Below, piece after piece: positions 33,848 through 42,184 of a stretch of DNA of 64,000 bases. The position numbers were made by a program, and so were the translations under genes. The notes beneath the pieces were generated by a model. The model did not search any database and was not told the DNA's origin. It saw nothing but the letters and a program-made list of their open reading frames with translations. This stretch comes from Treponema sp. UBA6852 (GTDB taxonomy: Bacteria; Spirochaetota; Spirochaetia; Treponematales; Treponemataceae), in NCBI GenBank assembly GCA_002449305.1, contig DKDI01000034.1:59583-123582 (forward strand), in the 5' to 3' direction. Numbering within the stretch: the first letter of the stretch is position 1; every line of letters starts with the position of its first letter.

Positions 33848-35019
33848 TTTCAGCAAACCACTATTTTGACTGGGCCGCAACAGCTCCAAATGATGAAGAA
33901 ATTTTAACTAAGGCACTAAAATACTCTATGGAGCATTGGGGAAATCCTTCAAGCATTCACAAAGCTGGAACTGATGCAAAGTCCGCTTTGGAAAACGCAA
34001 GAAAAAGAGCAGCTCAAGCCTTAGGAGTAAATGCAGAAAATATTTTTTTCACTTCCGGCGGAACAGAAGGAGATCATCTTGCGCTTCTTTCTGTCTTAAG
34101 CCGACCTCAAAAAGGAAGCGTTGTATTAAGTTCTATTGAGCATCCGGCTTTACGGGAAATGGCAAAGCCAATGCAAAATTGCGGATGGAAAGTTATAAAT
34201 GTAAATCCAGGTAAAAATGGGATTGTTTGCGCCCAAAGCATTTCAGATGCGCTTCAAGAAGACACTGCATTTGTTTCCGTAATGGCGGTAAATAACGAAA
34301 CCGGCGCAATTCAGCCTATTTATGAAATCGCAAAAATTATTGAAGAAAAAACAAAAGGAAAACGAAAACCATTTTTTCATGTTGACTGCGTTCAGGCTGC
34401 AGGAAAAATTCCACTGAACTTAAAGGCAAGCGGAATTGATTCAGCTTCATTCAGCGCGCACAAAATTGGCGGACCAAGAGGAATCGGCATTCTTTATCTT
34501 GCAAAAGAATTGAATTCGTTTTTAAAAGGCGGCGGGCAGGAAAAAAATGTAAGAAGCGGAACTGAAAATCTTTTTGGCGCAGAAGCATTTTCACTTTGCC
34601 TTGAAAAATATTTTATTTCAGAAAGAAACGCTTCCGCAGAAAAAAGATTTGAACAGCAAAAAATTCTTACAAAAAATTTCATAAAGAAACTAAAAGAAAT
34701 AAAAGGTTGCGTTATAATTCCGCACTGCCGTGAAGATGAAAAATTTGAGGAAAACTTTTCTCCTTGGGTTGTTCAAGCCGCATTTCCAGGAATTCCAGGA
34801 CAAGTTATGGAGCGCGCATTAAGCGAAAATGGATTTTTCATTTCAACAGGAAGCGCGTGTTCATCTTCGCATAAAGGCCGTCCAGTTCTTGACACAATGC
34901 AGCTAAGCCCAAAAGAAAAAGAAAGCGCTGTTAGATTCAGTTTTGGATTTTCAACTGAAGAAGAAAGCATGAACGAGCTAATTGAAGAACTGAAAAATAT
35001 TTGCAGCCAGTTTTTGTAA
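33844..35019 (+). CDS. Cysteine desulfurase (NifS/IscS family)
   Basis: A PLP enzyme that removes sulfur from cysteine for Fe-S clusters or tRNA thiolation. The 391-residue product shows YFDWAATAPNDEE, GNPSSIHKAG, FTSGGTEGDHLAL, the PLP-binding FSAHKIGGPRGIGIL (Lys207) and the catalytic-loop STGSACSSSHKG (Cys339). The GSACSS loop resembles group I (IscS/NifS-type) enzymes. No iscU or thiI gene is next to it, so the acceptor is unknown. It is translationally coupled to aroB by an ATGA overlap, an unusual pairing. Confidence 0.92.
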   Translation: MISANHYFDWAATAPNDEEILTKALKYSMEHWGNPSSIHKAGTDAKSALENARKRAAQALGVNAENIFFTSGGTEGDHLALLSVLSRPQKGSVVLSSIEHPALREMAKPMQNCGWKVINVNPGKNGIVCAQSISDALQEDTAFVSVMAVNNETGAIQPIYEIAKIIEEKTKGKRKPFFHVDCVQAAGKIPLNLKASGIDSASFSAHKIGGPRGIGILYLAKELNSFLKGGGQEKNVRSGTENLFGAEAFSLCLEKYFISERNASAEKRFEQQKILTKNFIKKLKEIKGCVIIPHCREDEKFEENFSPWVVQAAFPGIPGQVMERALSENGFFISTGSACSSSHKGRPVLDTMQLSPKEKESAVRFSFGFSTEEESMNELIEELKNICSQFL

Positions 35020-35054
35020 TCGTTCCGCTTGCAATAAATTCTAAAATGATGTAA

Positions 35055-35106
35055 AGTTTGAAAAGTCATATCCTGCATCTTTTTTGATGCAAAAAAAAAT
35101 CAAACT
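35055..35106 (+). promoter_or_regulatory. Nested inverted repeats upstream of the PUR-domain gene
   Basis: Inner arms TGCATC (35074-35079) and GATGCA (35086-35091) surround a T6 loop. Outer arms AGTTTGA (35055-35061) and TCAAACT (35100-35106) enclose them. A possible promoter TTGCAA-17-TAAAGT lies at 35029-35057, so at least the inner hairpin would be in the mRNA leader. The 19-nt stretch AAAAAAAAATCAARCTAAA at 35091-35109 recurs upstream of the RecA-like gene at the same distance from its ATG. Confidence 0.5.
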
Positions 35107-35127
35107 AAATTTTTAGGGAAGGACATT

Positions 35128-35568
35128 ATGGGAATTCGTGGAGAACTTTTTACAAATCAGGTAAACCTGGACAAGCGTTCGTATTATTTCAACGTAAAAG
35201 AAAATCGCAATGGAGATGTTTTTCTTCAGATTGTTGAAAGCAAAATAAAGGACGGACAAGACGAAAGACGCGATATTGTTGTTTTTGCAGATGACATGAA
35301 AAGTTTTTTGGGCGGAATGGACGAATCTTTGAGAGCTGTTGAAAAAATCCAAAGAGAACGCGCAAAAATCCGTGCAGAAAAAAAAGCTGCGAAAGAAGCA
35401 AAATATGCAGCAGGCGGAATGCCAGAAGAAAAGCCAGCAAAAAAAGTCTACCGCAGAAAAGGAGAAAGCCGCTTAGTTTCAGAAAGAAAAGCAGAGCGCA
35501 AAGAAATCTCAGGCAGACTTCATGTTGTTTCAAAAAGGCAGCCTGATGCTGAAAAAACAGAATACTAA
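35128..35568 (+). CDS. PUR-domain DNA/RNA-binding protein (BpuR-like, DUF3276)
   Basis: The 146-residue product has an N-terminal PUR-alpha-type domain (about 1-75: GIRGELFTNQVNLDKRSYYF, VKENRNGDVFLQIVESK, RRDIVVFADDMKSFLGGM). A highly basic, Lys/Arg/Ala-rich tail (about 80-146) is likely to hold nucleic acid. In Borrelia the homologue BpuR binds DNA and RNA, acts as a transcriptional co-regulator and limits its own synthesis post-transcriptionally (from memory). AGGGAAGG lies 6-7 nt upstream of the ATG, in a structured leader. Its 3' end overlaps that of convergent rnhB by 4 bp. Confidence 0.88.
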   Translation: MGIRGELFTNQVNLDKRSYYFNVKENRNGDVFLQIVESKIKDGQDERRDIVVFADDMKSFLGGMDESLRAVEKIQRERAKIRAEKKAAKEAKYAAGGMPEEKPAKKVYRRKGESRLVSERKAERKEISGRLHVVSKRQPDAEKTEY

Positions 35569-36164
35569 TATTTAAACGAAAGCCGCTGAATGGGAGACGG
35601 TCCTAAACGGCGGCAAATTTCTTTGTGTGCAGGAGTTGGATAGCCTTTGTGTTTTGCATACCCATACTCCGGATAGAGTTTATCATAATCAAGCATAATT
35701 TTATCACGCTGAACTTTTGCCAGAATGCTTGCCGCCATAACGCAAGGAAATTTTGAGTCAGCTTTTACAACTGCTTTTATATCAAGATTTTTATCAGAAA
35801 AAGGCAGCATATTTCCATCAACAATTATTTGCATGGAATTTTTACATTGCTCAAAGTCAAATTTATTTTTTTCGCACCAAGCAGGAAGTTTCATCTTCAT
35901 CATATCAAAAGCAATTTTCATTGCCTTAAAATCAGCCTGAAGAATATTTATCTCGTCAATTATTTTTTCACTGACAATTCCAATTCCCCAGCAAGATTTT
36001 TCTCTTATAACATCAAATGCAGCTTCACGTTTTTTTTCAGAAAGTTTTTTGCTGTCGTTTAAAATTTCCACAGGAAAATCAAAAGGCAAGACAACGCATC
36101 CAGCAGTAACAGGGCCAGCCAAAGGACCTCTTCCCGCCTCATCAATTCCAACAAGAAACTGCAT
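35565..36164 (-). CDS. rnhB: Ribonuclease HII
   Basis: Cleaves RNA in RNA-DNA hybrids and removes misincorporated ribonucleotides. The 199-residue product starts MQFLVGIDEAGRGPLAGPV, carrying the catalytic DEAGRG of type 2 RNase H. It continues with LNDSKKLSEKKR, a KADSKFPCVMAASILAKV region with the third and fourth acidic positions, and YGYAKHKGYPTPAHKE. The frame stays open 20 codons upstream, but that would run into the preceding gene's end, and the family begins here. The preceding gene ends 6 bp away, so the two are likely co-transcribed. Confidence 0.95.
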   Translation of the reverse strand: MQFLVGIDEAGRGPLAGPVTAGCVVLPFDFPVEILNDSKKLSEKKREAAFDVIREKSCWGIGIVSEKIIDEINILQADFKAMKIAFDMMKMKLPAWCEKNKFDFEQCKNSMQIIVDGNMLPFSDKNLDIKAVVKADSKFPCVMAASILAKVQRDKIMLDYDKLYPEYGYAKHKGYPTPAHKEICRRLGPSPIQRLSFKY

Positions 36165-36169
36165 AAAGT

Positions 36170-38245
36170 TTAAAATCCTTTTTGAATATTTTTTTCTGAC
36201 ACAACAGAATTTACATTGCTCCAAATTGGAGAACTTTTTTTAGTTGAATCGGAAAGTCTTGCGTTAAACTCGTTTTGAACAATTGAAGCACTTGCATTAA
36301 GAATTTGAATTCCACGTCCTAAAGTTCCAATCAAAGAAAATGATGAGTCAGAGAAAGAACAAATTCCGCCTGAAATTTTCACATTAAAACAAGATTCTGC
36401 AACAGATGTGAATCTTGATTTTTCGCAGACAATATTTGAGTTTTCAGAAGAAATTCCACAAGCATAAGAATCTGATTGAATTGTAAATCCAGAATTTTCA
36501 ATATGAACTTTTGAATTTTCCAAATCAAGCAAAGTGCCATTTTTCAAAAACACTGAAGAAAACTCGCAGTTAGAAATTCCAACAGAAGAATTTTCTGCGT
36601 AAACAAGTGGTGAATTTTCAACTTGAGATTTTTTTTCAATAATCAAATTTTCAAATTCAACATTCGCATTTAAAACCTTGATAGCAGAATTTTCCTTAAA
36701 ACTCAAACTGGAATCATGTCCTATAAAAGTGCAATCTTTTGAAATTAAAAATTCGTTATTTGGAATATCGATGTTTCCATAAATATGGAATCTGATTTTT
36801 TTATTTGAAAACTTCAAAACTGAAATAAGCTGCTCAAAAGATTTAAACGGATTATCATAAGAGCCGTCTTGAATTTCATTTTGCGAATTTGCAAAAAGAT
36901 AATAGTTTGTTTCATCAATAATTATTTTTTGTTCTGAAATTTCACTTTTATTTCCAGATGCATCAACAGAATATGCGCATACTTTATAAAACACTGCGTT
37001 TTTATCTGATGACTTTAGAAAAATTTCATTGCCATTATATAAAGAAAAATTGTTAGGTTTTATCTTTTCAAATTCAGCTTGCGCGCTTTCTACAAATCCG
37101 TCTGGTATTTCAAAAGGCTTGCTTAAGGCATAAAAAATTTCAGCATCTGGTTCACTTGAAATTCTGAAAAACGATTTTGTTCTTGTAAGTTTTCCTATCG
37201 AAGATGAAAAAATTTCAGGAGGTTCAGGAGGAAGCCGGTCTATAGAAAATTCAGAGTCTATTGTTCCCTGATAATTTCCATTGTAAAAAATTTTAAAGCA
37301 AGCAGAACTTTTTACATCTTCATTTTCGAACGCATCAGCATAAGCAAAAGGAGAATTTTTTTCAAATGAAAAATTTTCGTTTCCATCTATAAAAAATTCA
37401 ACAACACCATTCTTGTCTTTTTTAGAAAGAACCAAAGGTTTTGCCGGAAGCTCATATTCAAAAACTTTATTTCCAGGATAAAATTCAACTGGCTGCCAAG
37501 AAATTTTATGAGCATAGTTTCTATCAATAAAACTTGGTTCTGATGGAGACTTCCAGTTTTCGTCATCAATTCTGTAAATAAAATTTTTATCTTTAAAAGA
37601 AAAATTATTCCATTCTGAAATTTCAAATGGAACATTGTCAGCCTTTGCATCAGCAGTTTTTTCAGCAGGAAGAACTTGAATTACAAAATGGAAAAAATTA
37701 TTTCCTGTAAAATCAACAGCAAAACAAGAGACAAAACGCTCTACAGAATTTTTACTTGAAAGAAAAAGCTTTGACTTCAAATATGGAGATTTGGAATTTT
37801 CAAGAGAATACAAAAATTCAGAGGGAATAAAAAAATCGGTTCCAGAAATATAAGGAACAGTAGGATTCTGATTTATTGAATTTATAAATTCTTTTGACTG
37901 AATACTATATTCAACTTCTGAATTTTCTTCGACATTGTATTCAATTGTAAAATCTTTTCTTTCACCGTTTTGATCAATTGATACAATTTTTACAGTTACA
38001 CTTCCACTCTGATCAATGAGAACAGGAGAATCATAAGAAAATCCAGAAACATAAGGATCGCTGCCTGTAAAAGAATAATAAACATCAGTGCCTTTTTCTA
38101 AATTTAAAACAAGAGCCTGTTTGTTTTTCCAAACTCCAGAAATCGGACTCAAGATATTTTTTTCTTCAAAAGCAAAGAGCTTGCTAAAAGTAAAAAGCAA
38201 AAGAATACTTATAATTTTTTTTACAGACAATCGCATTTCATTCAT
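36170..38245 (-). CDS. Exported beta-helix-like protein with an N-terminal chitobiase-type domain
   Basis: A 691-residue protein whose function I do not recognise. It has a signal peptide (RLSVKKIISILLLFTFSKLF), then a segment resembling the CHB_HEX_C/chitobiase-type beta-sandwich found in many bacterial surface proteins (GTDVYYSFTGSDPYVSGF, DSPVLIDQSGSVTVKI). Similar beta-rich modules follow. The C-terminal 240 residues are repetitive with alternating N, S, E and I (FENLIIEKKSQVENSP, VGISNCEFSSVFLKNG), the pattern of a right-handed parallel beta-helix beginning near DGSYDNPFKSFEQLISVL. It is probably secreted or surface-attached. It follows the phosphoribosyltransferase by 5 bp and precedes rnhB. 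Confidence 0.7.
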   Translation of the reverse strand: MNEMRLSVKKIISILLLFTFSKLFAFEEKNILSPISGVWKNKQALVLNLEKGTDVYYSFTGSDPYVSGFSYDSPVLIDQSGSVTVKIVSIDQNGERKDFTIEYNVEENSEVEYSIQSKEFINSINQNPTVPYISGTDFFIPSEFLYSLENSKSPYLKSKLFLSSKNSVERFVSCFAVDFTGNNFFHFVIQVLPAEKTADAKADNVPFEISEWNNFSFKDKNFIYRIDDENWKSPSEPSFIDRNYAHKISWQPVEFYPGNKVFEYELPAKPLVLSKKDKNGVVEFFIDGNENFSFEKNSPFAYADAFENEDVKSSACFKIFYNGNYQGTIDSEFSIDRLPPEPPEIFSSSIGKLTRTKSFFRISSEPDAEIFYALSKPFEIPDGFVESAQAEFEKIKPNNFSLYNGNEIFLKSSDKNAVFYKVCAYSVDASGNKSEISEQKIIIDETNYYLFANSQNEIQDGSYDNPFKSFEQLISVLKFSNKKIRFHIYGNIDIPNNEFLISKDCTFIGHDSSLSFKENSAIKVLNANVEFENLIIEKKSQVENSPLVYAENSSVGISNCEFSSVFLKNGTLLDLENSKVHIENSGFTIQSDSYACGISSENSNIVCEKSRFTSVAESCFNVKISGGICSFSDSSFSLIGTLGRGIQILNASASIVQNEFNARLSDSTKKSSPIWSNVNSVVSEKNIQKGF

Positions 38246-38250
38246 GGAAT

Positions 38251-38859
38251 TTATTCATCCTTAAAAATCGGTTCTAAAACTTCACGCAAATCAGGATAAG
38301 GCTTATAAAAATTTTCCTCAAGTTCTTCATGTGTAAGACCAACAAGCTCGTGGCTATTGTAGTTAATCCAAGTGTTTTCTTCGGGATTTGAAATTTCAAA
38401 TTTTCTGCACCAATAGTCTGGCTGAATCGGAAGCTGCTCCTTCCATTTGTACACTTTATAGTCATGCACAACAATTTTTATATTTTCACGAGGAACTCCC
38501 CTTTCCAAAAGAATTCCAACCAAATAATTCAGTGTTCTGCCTGAATCAAAAATATCATCAACGAGCATAATTTTATCTCCGGCACGAAGATAATCCGGGG
38601 AATAAGTCCATCCGTCAATTCTAACTGCAGAATGCTGGGAAACATCAGTGTAGCTTCTTGCAACAACAGCCGCATACAAAACAGGCTTGTGATTTTTTAG
38701 AGCAACTTTGTAATACTCGCTGATTACATTTGCCATGTACGCGCCGCCACGCAAAGAAGTATAAATAACATCAGGAACGAATTTATCCTGCTGATAAATC
38801 TTATGAGCAAGTTTCAATGCGTCAATTCTAACACTGTCATAGGGTAAAAATTCTTTCAT
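38251..38859 (-). CDS. Phosphoribosyltransferase, purine type
   Basis: The 202-residue product shows the type I PRPP-binding motif KIMLVDDIFDSGRTLNYLV and an upstream pyrophosphate loop in YTSLRGGAYMANVISE. Its layout resembles xanthine/hypoxanthine-guanine phosphoribosyltransferases that salvage purine bases, and WCRKFEISNPEENTWINYN suggests a base-binding C-terminal hood. The exact base is not certain. AAGGA lies upstream of the ATG. It heads a minus-strand run with the beta-helix-like gene and rnhB. Apt and DeoD elsewhere in the window make purine salvage a recurring theme. Confidence 0.82.
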   Translation of the reverse strand: MKEFLPYDSVRIDALKLAHKIYQQDKFVPDVIYTSLRGGAYMANVISEYYKVALKNHKPVLYAAVVARSYTDVSQHSAVRIDGWTYSPDYLRAGDKIMLVDDIFDSGRTLNYLVGILLERGVPRENIKIVVHDYKVYKWKEQLPIQPDYWCRKFEISNPEENTWINYNSHELVGLTHEELEENFYKPYPDLREVLEPIFKDE

Positions 38860-38942
38860 ATAAATTCCTTATCAAAAATTATCCGCAGCAACGGATGTAT
38901 AAAAGTCTGCAACGCAAACTAATTTTTTCAGCTGAATTTTAT

Positions 38943-40067
38943 TTAAGATTCTCCTAGCGTCTTGCCTTTTAACTGCTGATAAATTCCGCAGCCCAAAAGA
39001 TACAGTTCTCCATTTTCAATTTTTATTTTAGCAAGAAACCGAACTGGCTTTTCCATATTGACTGGCGGCGTTGGAGCTTTTTCAAAAACAACTTTTACAG
39101 TTCCAATTGAAGAACGTTTTTCTTCAGCCGGAATATAATTCACCAAAAGCATACAGCCCCAGGAACCGTCGCTTTTTTGATATTCATTCACAGCAGTTCC
39201 GTCCCAAATCACATAGCAGTTCTGATAAAGCAAAGGATTTTCTTTTACTTCAAGATAAGAATAATTGTCCTTTAGGGAACTGAATGAAGGCTCTTTTAAA
39301 AGTTTCGACATTTCCAAAGATTTTTGCTTTATTGAAGAAGCCGCATTGCTGTTTAAAATTTTATTCAGTTCAACCTGCGCGGCATTGTCCCGGCCTTCAC
39401 CGAAATATTTTTTTGCAGAATTAAAAACAGAAGCAACCTGATTCTTTTCAAGTTTAACAGTAAAATCTTTTTCAGAAATATTTATCTGAAGAGGATTTTT
39501 TATTTCTTCCGTAGAAAGCGAAAACTTTGAATCAAATTCAGTGAGCGGCTTATTAAGCTTTTTCCAAGGTTCATAAACAACAAGCGCTGAACAAACAATT
39601 CCTGCCAACAGCCCCGTAAGAATGCAATTTCTTATAATGTCCGGATTCATTCCAAGCGGCGGATAGAATTTTTTTATGTCGCCGGAATCGACCCATTTGC
39701 AAATTGTTGTATAATCTCCATAAAGCCTGATAAATTCCATTGCCGAACGCGCAATTGAATTTCTTGGATCAATATCAAGCACTTCAAGATAATATTCAAG
39801 CGCCCGGTCAGTTTCTCCATGCCTAAGAAAAATAACCGCCTGTCCCAAAAGAAGCTGTGTGTTTTTTATTTTTATTTCACGCGCGCTTCTAAAATTCTGG
39901 GAAGCTTTTCCTGGAACATCAGCATATAAATAAGCAATTCCCAAAGCAAGGTAATATTCAAAATCACCTTCATAAACATCCTCGTAAGACTCAAGAATAT
40001 TTATTGCAAGATCAAATTTGCGGCGCTTTATGAGATGTTTGGCTGTGTCCAGATTGGAGCGTCCCAT
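38943..40067 (-). CDS. TPR protein with a central membrane helix
   Basis: The 374-residue product has N-terminal TPR-like helices (about 1-125: AKHLIKRRKFDLAINILES, YYLALGIAYLYADVPGKAS, GETDRALEYYLEVLDIDP). A transmembrane segment follows (about 145-165, NCILTGLLAGIVCSALVVYE), then an extracytoplasmic region ending in a beta-rich domain (YQNCYVIWDGTAVNEY). No catalytic motif is visible. It is last in a four-gene run (rpe, TPR/coiled-coil, 405-residue exported protein, this gene) with starts and stops touching. I infer a role in envelope organisation, but function is unknown. Confidence 0.75.
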   Translation of the reverse strand: MGRSNLDTAKHLIKRRKFDLAINILESYEDVYEGDFEYYLALGIAYLYADVPGKASQNFRSAREIKIKNTQLLLGQAVIFLRHGETDRALEYYLEVLDIDPRNSIARSAMEFIRLYGDYTTICKWVDSGDIKKFYPPLGMNPDIIRNCILTGLLAGIVCSALVVYEPWKKLNKPLTEFDSKFSLSTEEIKNPLQINISEKDFTVKLEKNQVASVFNSAKKYFGEGRDNAAQVELNKILNSNAASSIKQKSLEMSKLLKEPSFSSLKDNYSYLEVKENPLLYQNCYVIWDGTAVNEYQKSDGSWGCMLLVNYIPAEEKRSSIGTVKVVFEKAPTPPVNMEKPVRFLAKIKIENGELYLLGCGIYQQLKGKTLGES

Positions 40068-41285
40068 TTATCTTTCAACTCCAAGTTTTGCAAGAATTGA
40101 ATCTAGCTCTAAATTAAGCCTGTCAAGTTCTTCCTTGTCAACATCATTTGAAAGAGAAGCTATGTGGTCAAGCAAATTCTGAATATATTCAGGATCAAGC
40201 TGCTCTTCTGTAACTTCAACAAAAGGAGTTCCATTTTTTGTATAATCGTGAATTTCTTTTTCTGAAAGTCCGGCTTCCTGAGGAGTAAGAGGAGTTGGAA
40301 GTGGAGCAACATCCGTTGTAGGAACAGCAACTTTTGAATAAATTCCAAGCATTGTTTTTCCGTTCGCTAAATCAGAAAGAAACTTTTTTCCAGCAGGAAG
40401 CTCTCCGTCTGTGGCAACCGAAATAAAAAATCCAACAGCAGAAGTTTTTAGAGGATCAAGATATGCAGTATCCCAGTTTATGCAAACCGCAGAATTATTG
40501 TATGACAAAACAGAAGTAAAACTTTTTCCATGCTGAACAGAAGGAATCCAGCCGGAAGAGTTTACAAGATTTTCTTTATTCGCAAGCACAACATTGCAAG
40601 GTCTGCTTATTCCAGCTCCTTCAAGAAGAAACTGAACTGCCGCTTTTGCATTGCTAGAACGAATCCACAAATCATCAGACATATTCGTAAACAGAGTTTC
40701 AGAATTGACTTTGCTTCTAGCCGCTGTAGAAAAATGCGCCGAAGTATTTTCACCAAGAACAGTATCAAACACGCCTTTCAGTGCAAACGACTGAACATTT
40801 TTTCCAAGGTTGATTGTATAAACGGTAACACGCAGCATATCGGTTCTTGTGGAATTAGGAATCGACGGAAGAAAACTAAAGTCAACAACAACCTGCGCAA
40901 CATCCGGAATCAGATAAGCCATCTGCGCGCCCAAAGGAGTTCTGCGGGACTCTGTTTTTATTCCAGTTCCACGGGCAAGTTTATATTCTTTTCTTCCAGC
41001 TTTAAGAGCAAAAAAGGATGAAGAGCCTGAATCGTAGCTTGAAAGAAGCGCAATTTCACGGCCTTTTTCAGGAAGCGCGTAAAGAGAAAAAGCTCCAGTT
41101 GTACTGTCAAGAGCAAGACGAATTTCATCCTTGTCAATTACAATATTTTTTTCTACTGAATATGAAGGTATTTCTTTTTTATCCAAAGAATCTTTTTGCA
41201 TTACAAAAGAAAGATCTTCATTCTGAGCATTCAAGGCAAAAACAGAAGCTGCAAAAAAAGCAAAAGCAAACAATTTCTTTTTCAT
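40068..41285 (-). CDS. Exported protein of unknown function, treponeme-type
   Basis: A 405-residue protein I do not recognise. It has a signal peptide (KKLFAFAFFAASVFALNAQ), then a beta-rich region with repeated short strands (DEIRLALDSTTGAFSLYALP, AQMAYLIPDVAQVVVDFSFL). The C-terminal segment carries a Pro-rich linker (VPTTDVAPLPTPLTP) and a helical, acidic end (LDPEYIQNLLDHIASLSND). It looks periplasmic or outer-membrane associated. Its ATG overlaps the stop of the upstream coiled-coil TPR gene by one base, and its stop directly adjoins the next gene, so it is firmly in the operon. Confidence 0.7.
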   Translation of the reverse strand: MKKKLFAFAFFAASVFALNAQNEDLSFVMQKDSLDKKEIPSYSVEKNIVIDKDEIRLALDSTTGAFSLYALPEKGREIALLSSYDSGSSSFFALKAGRKEYKLARGTGIKTESRRTPLGAQMAYLIPDVAQVVVDFSFLPSIPNSTRTDMLRVTVYTINLGKNVQSFALKGVFDTVLGENTSAHFSTAARSKVNSETLFTNMSDDLWIRSSNAKAAVQFLLEGAGISRPCNVVLANKENLVNSSGWIPSVQHGKSFTSVLSYNNSAVCINWDTAYLDPLKTSAVGFFISVATDGELPAGKKFLSDLANGKTMLGIYSKVAVPTTDVAPLPTPLTPQEAGLSEKEIHDYTKNGTPFVEVTEEQLDPEYIQNLLDHIASLSNDVDKEELDRLNLELDSILAKLGVER

Positions 41286-42184
41286 TACTTTCCCCCGTAT
41301 TTTTCATCAAGAAGTTTTTGAATCAAAGCAGCTTTTTCTTTAAGCGAATACATTTCTTCATCTTCAATTCCGCCAGAAGAAACCGGAATTTCTTCATTTG
41401 AATTTTCTGCGCGTACATTTGAAGCGGAAGGCAATCCAGCCGAAGCATTTTCTTCAAGTTCCCTGATTCTGCTGTTTGCAATTCTAAGCTGCTTTTTTAA
41501 CTCGGCAATATCTTCTGACTGCATAGTTCTAAGCTCGCGCTCATAGTTTTCCTTGCTGCTAAGATATTCTTCGCCAGTCATCTTCAAAAGGTACAGAAGC
41601 TTCTGTTCACGGTCGCGCTGTGTTATAAGGTAAAGCTTGAATTCCGCATCACCGCATTTTGCGCTGCCTGGATATTCAGAAACAATTCTTTCATACAAAG
41701 AGCGAGCTGTTTCGTAATCGTAGTCTTCATAAAAACATTCGGCAATCCAGTACAATGCGGAAGAATACATTTTGCTTTCTGGATATTCATTGCAGAAACT
41801 TCCAAGAGCCATTACCGCGCTGTCGTTCTGTCCGGTACTATGCAATGCTCTTCCACGCTGATATTCAACCGCAGGAAGCAAAGAGCTTTCTGGAAAAGCG
41901 GAAATAAAATAATCGCAGGCATTCACAGCAGAAGAAAAGTCTTCAGAATAAACAAGGCTCATAATAACCATAAACCAAGTTGAATCCGTTGAATATTCCT
42001 CCGAATCCGCAGCCTGCCTCAAAAATACAGAAGCGTCAGTCCAAGCTTTGTCTTTATAGCAAATAAGTCCTTGCACAAAAGAATCCGCCGCGCTTTCACC
42101 TGATGGAGTTTTTTGGCTAAATGCAAACGGAAGCGCAAAAATCAAAACAAGAAAAGCCAGTACAAAGCGTTTTTTTATTTCCAT
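41285..42184 (-). CDS. Exported TPR protein with C-terminal coiled coil
   Basis: The 299-residue product has a signal peptide (RFVLAFLVLIFALPFAFSQ). TPR or Sel1-like repeats run from about 30 to 185 (SLVYSEDFSSAVNACDYFIS, RALHSTGQNDSAVMALGSF, CFYEDYDYETARSLYERIVS). A coiled coil follows at about 200-245 (ELRTMQSEDIAELKKQLRIA). The order is reversed compared with CpoB/YbgF, where the coiled coil comes first, though a similar outer-membrane coordinating role is possible. The 5' end overlaps rpe by 10 bp and the 3' end overlaps the next gene by one base. Confidence 0.75.
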   Translation of the reverse strand: MEIKKRFVLAFLVLIFALPFAFSQKTPSGESAADSFVQGLICYKDKAWTDASVFLRQAADSEEYSTDSTWFMVIMSLVYSEDFSSAVNACDYFISAFPESSLLPAVEYQRGRALHSTGQNDSAVMALGSFCNEYPESKMYSSALYWIAECFYEDYDYETARSLYERIVSEYPGSAKCGDAEFKLYLITQRDREQKLLYLLKMTGEEYLSSKENYERELRTMQSEDIAELKKQLRIANSRIRELEENASAGLPSASNVRAENSNEEIPVSSGGIEDEEMYSLKEKAALIQKLLDEKYGGK

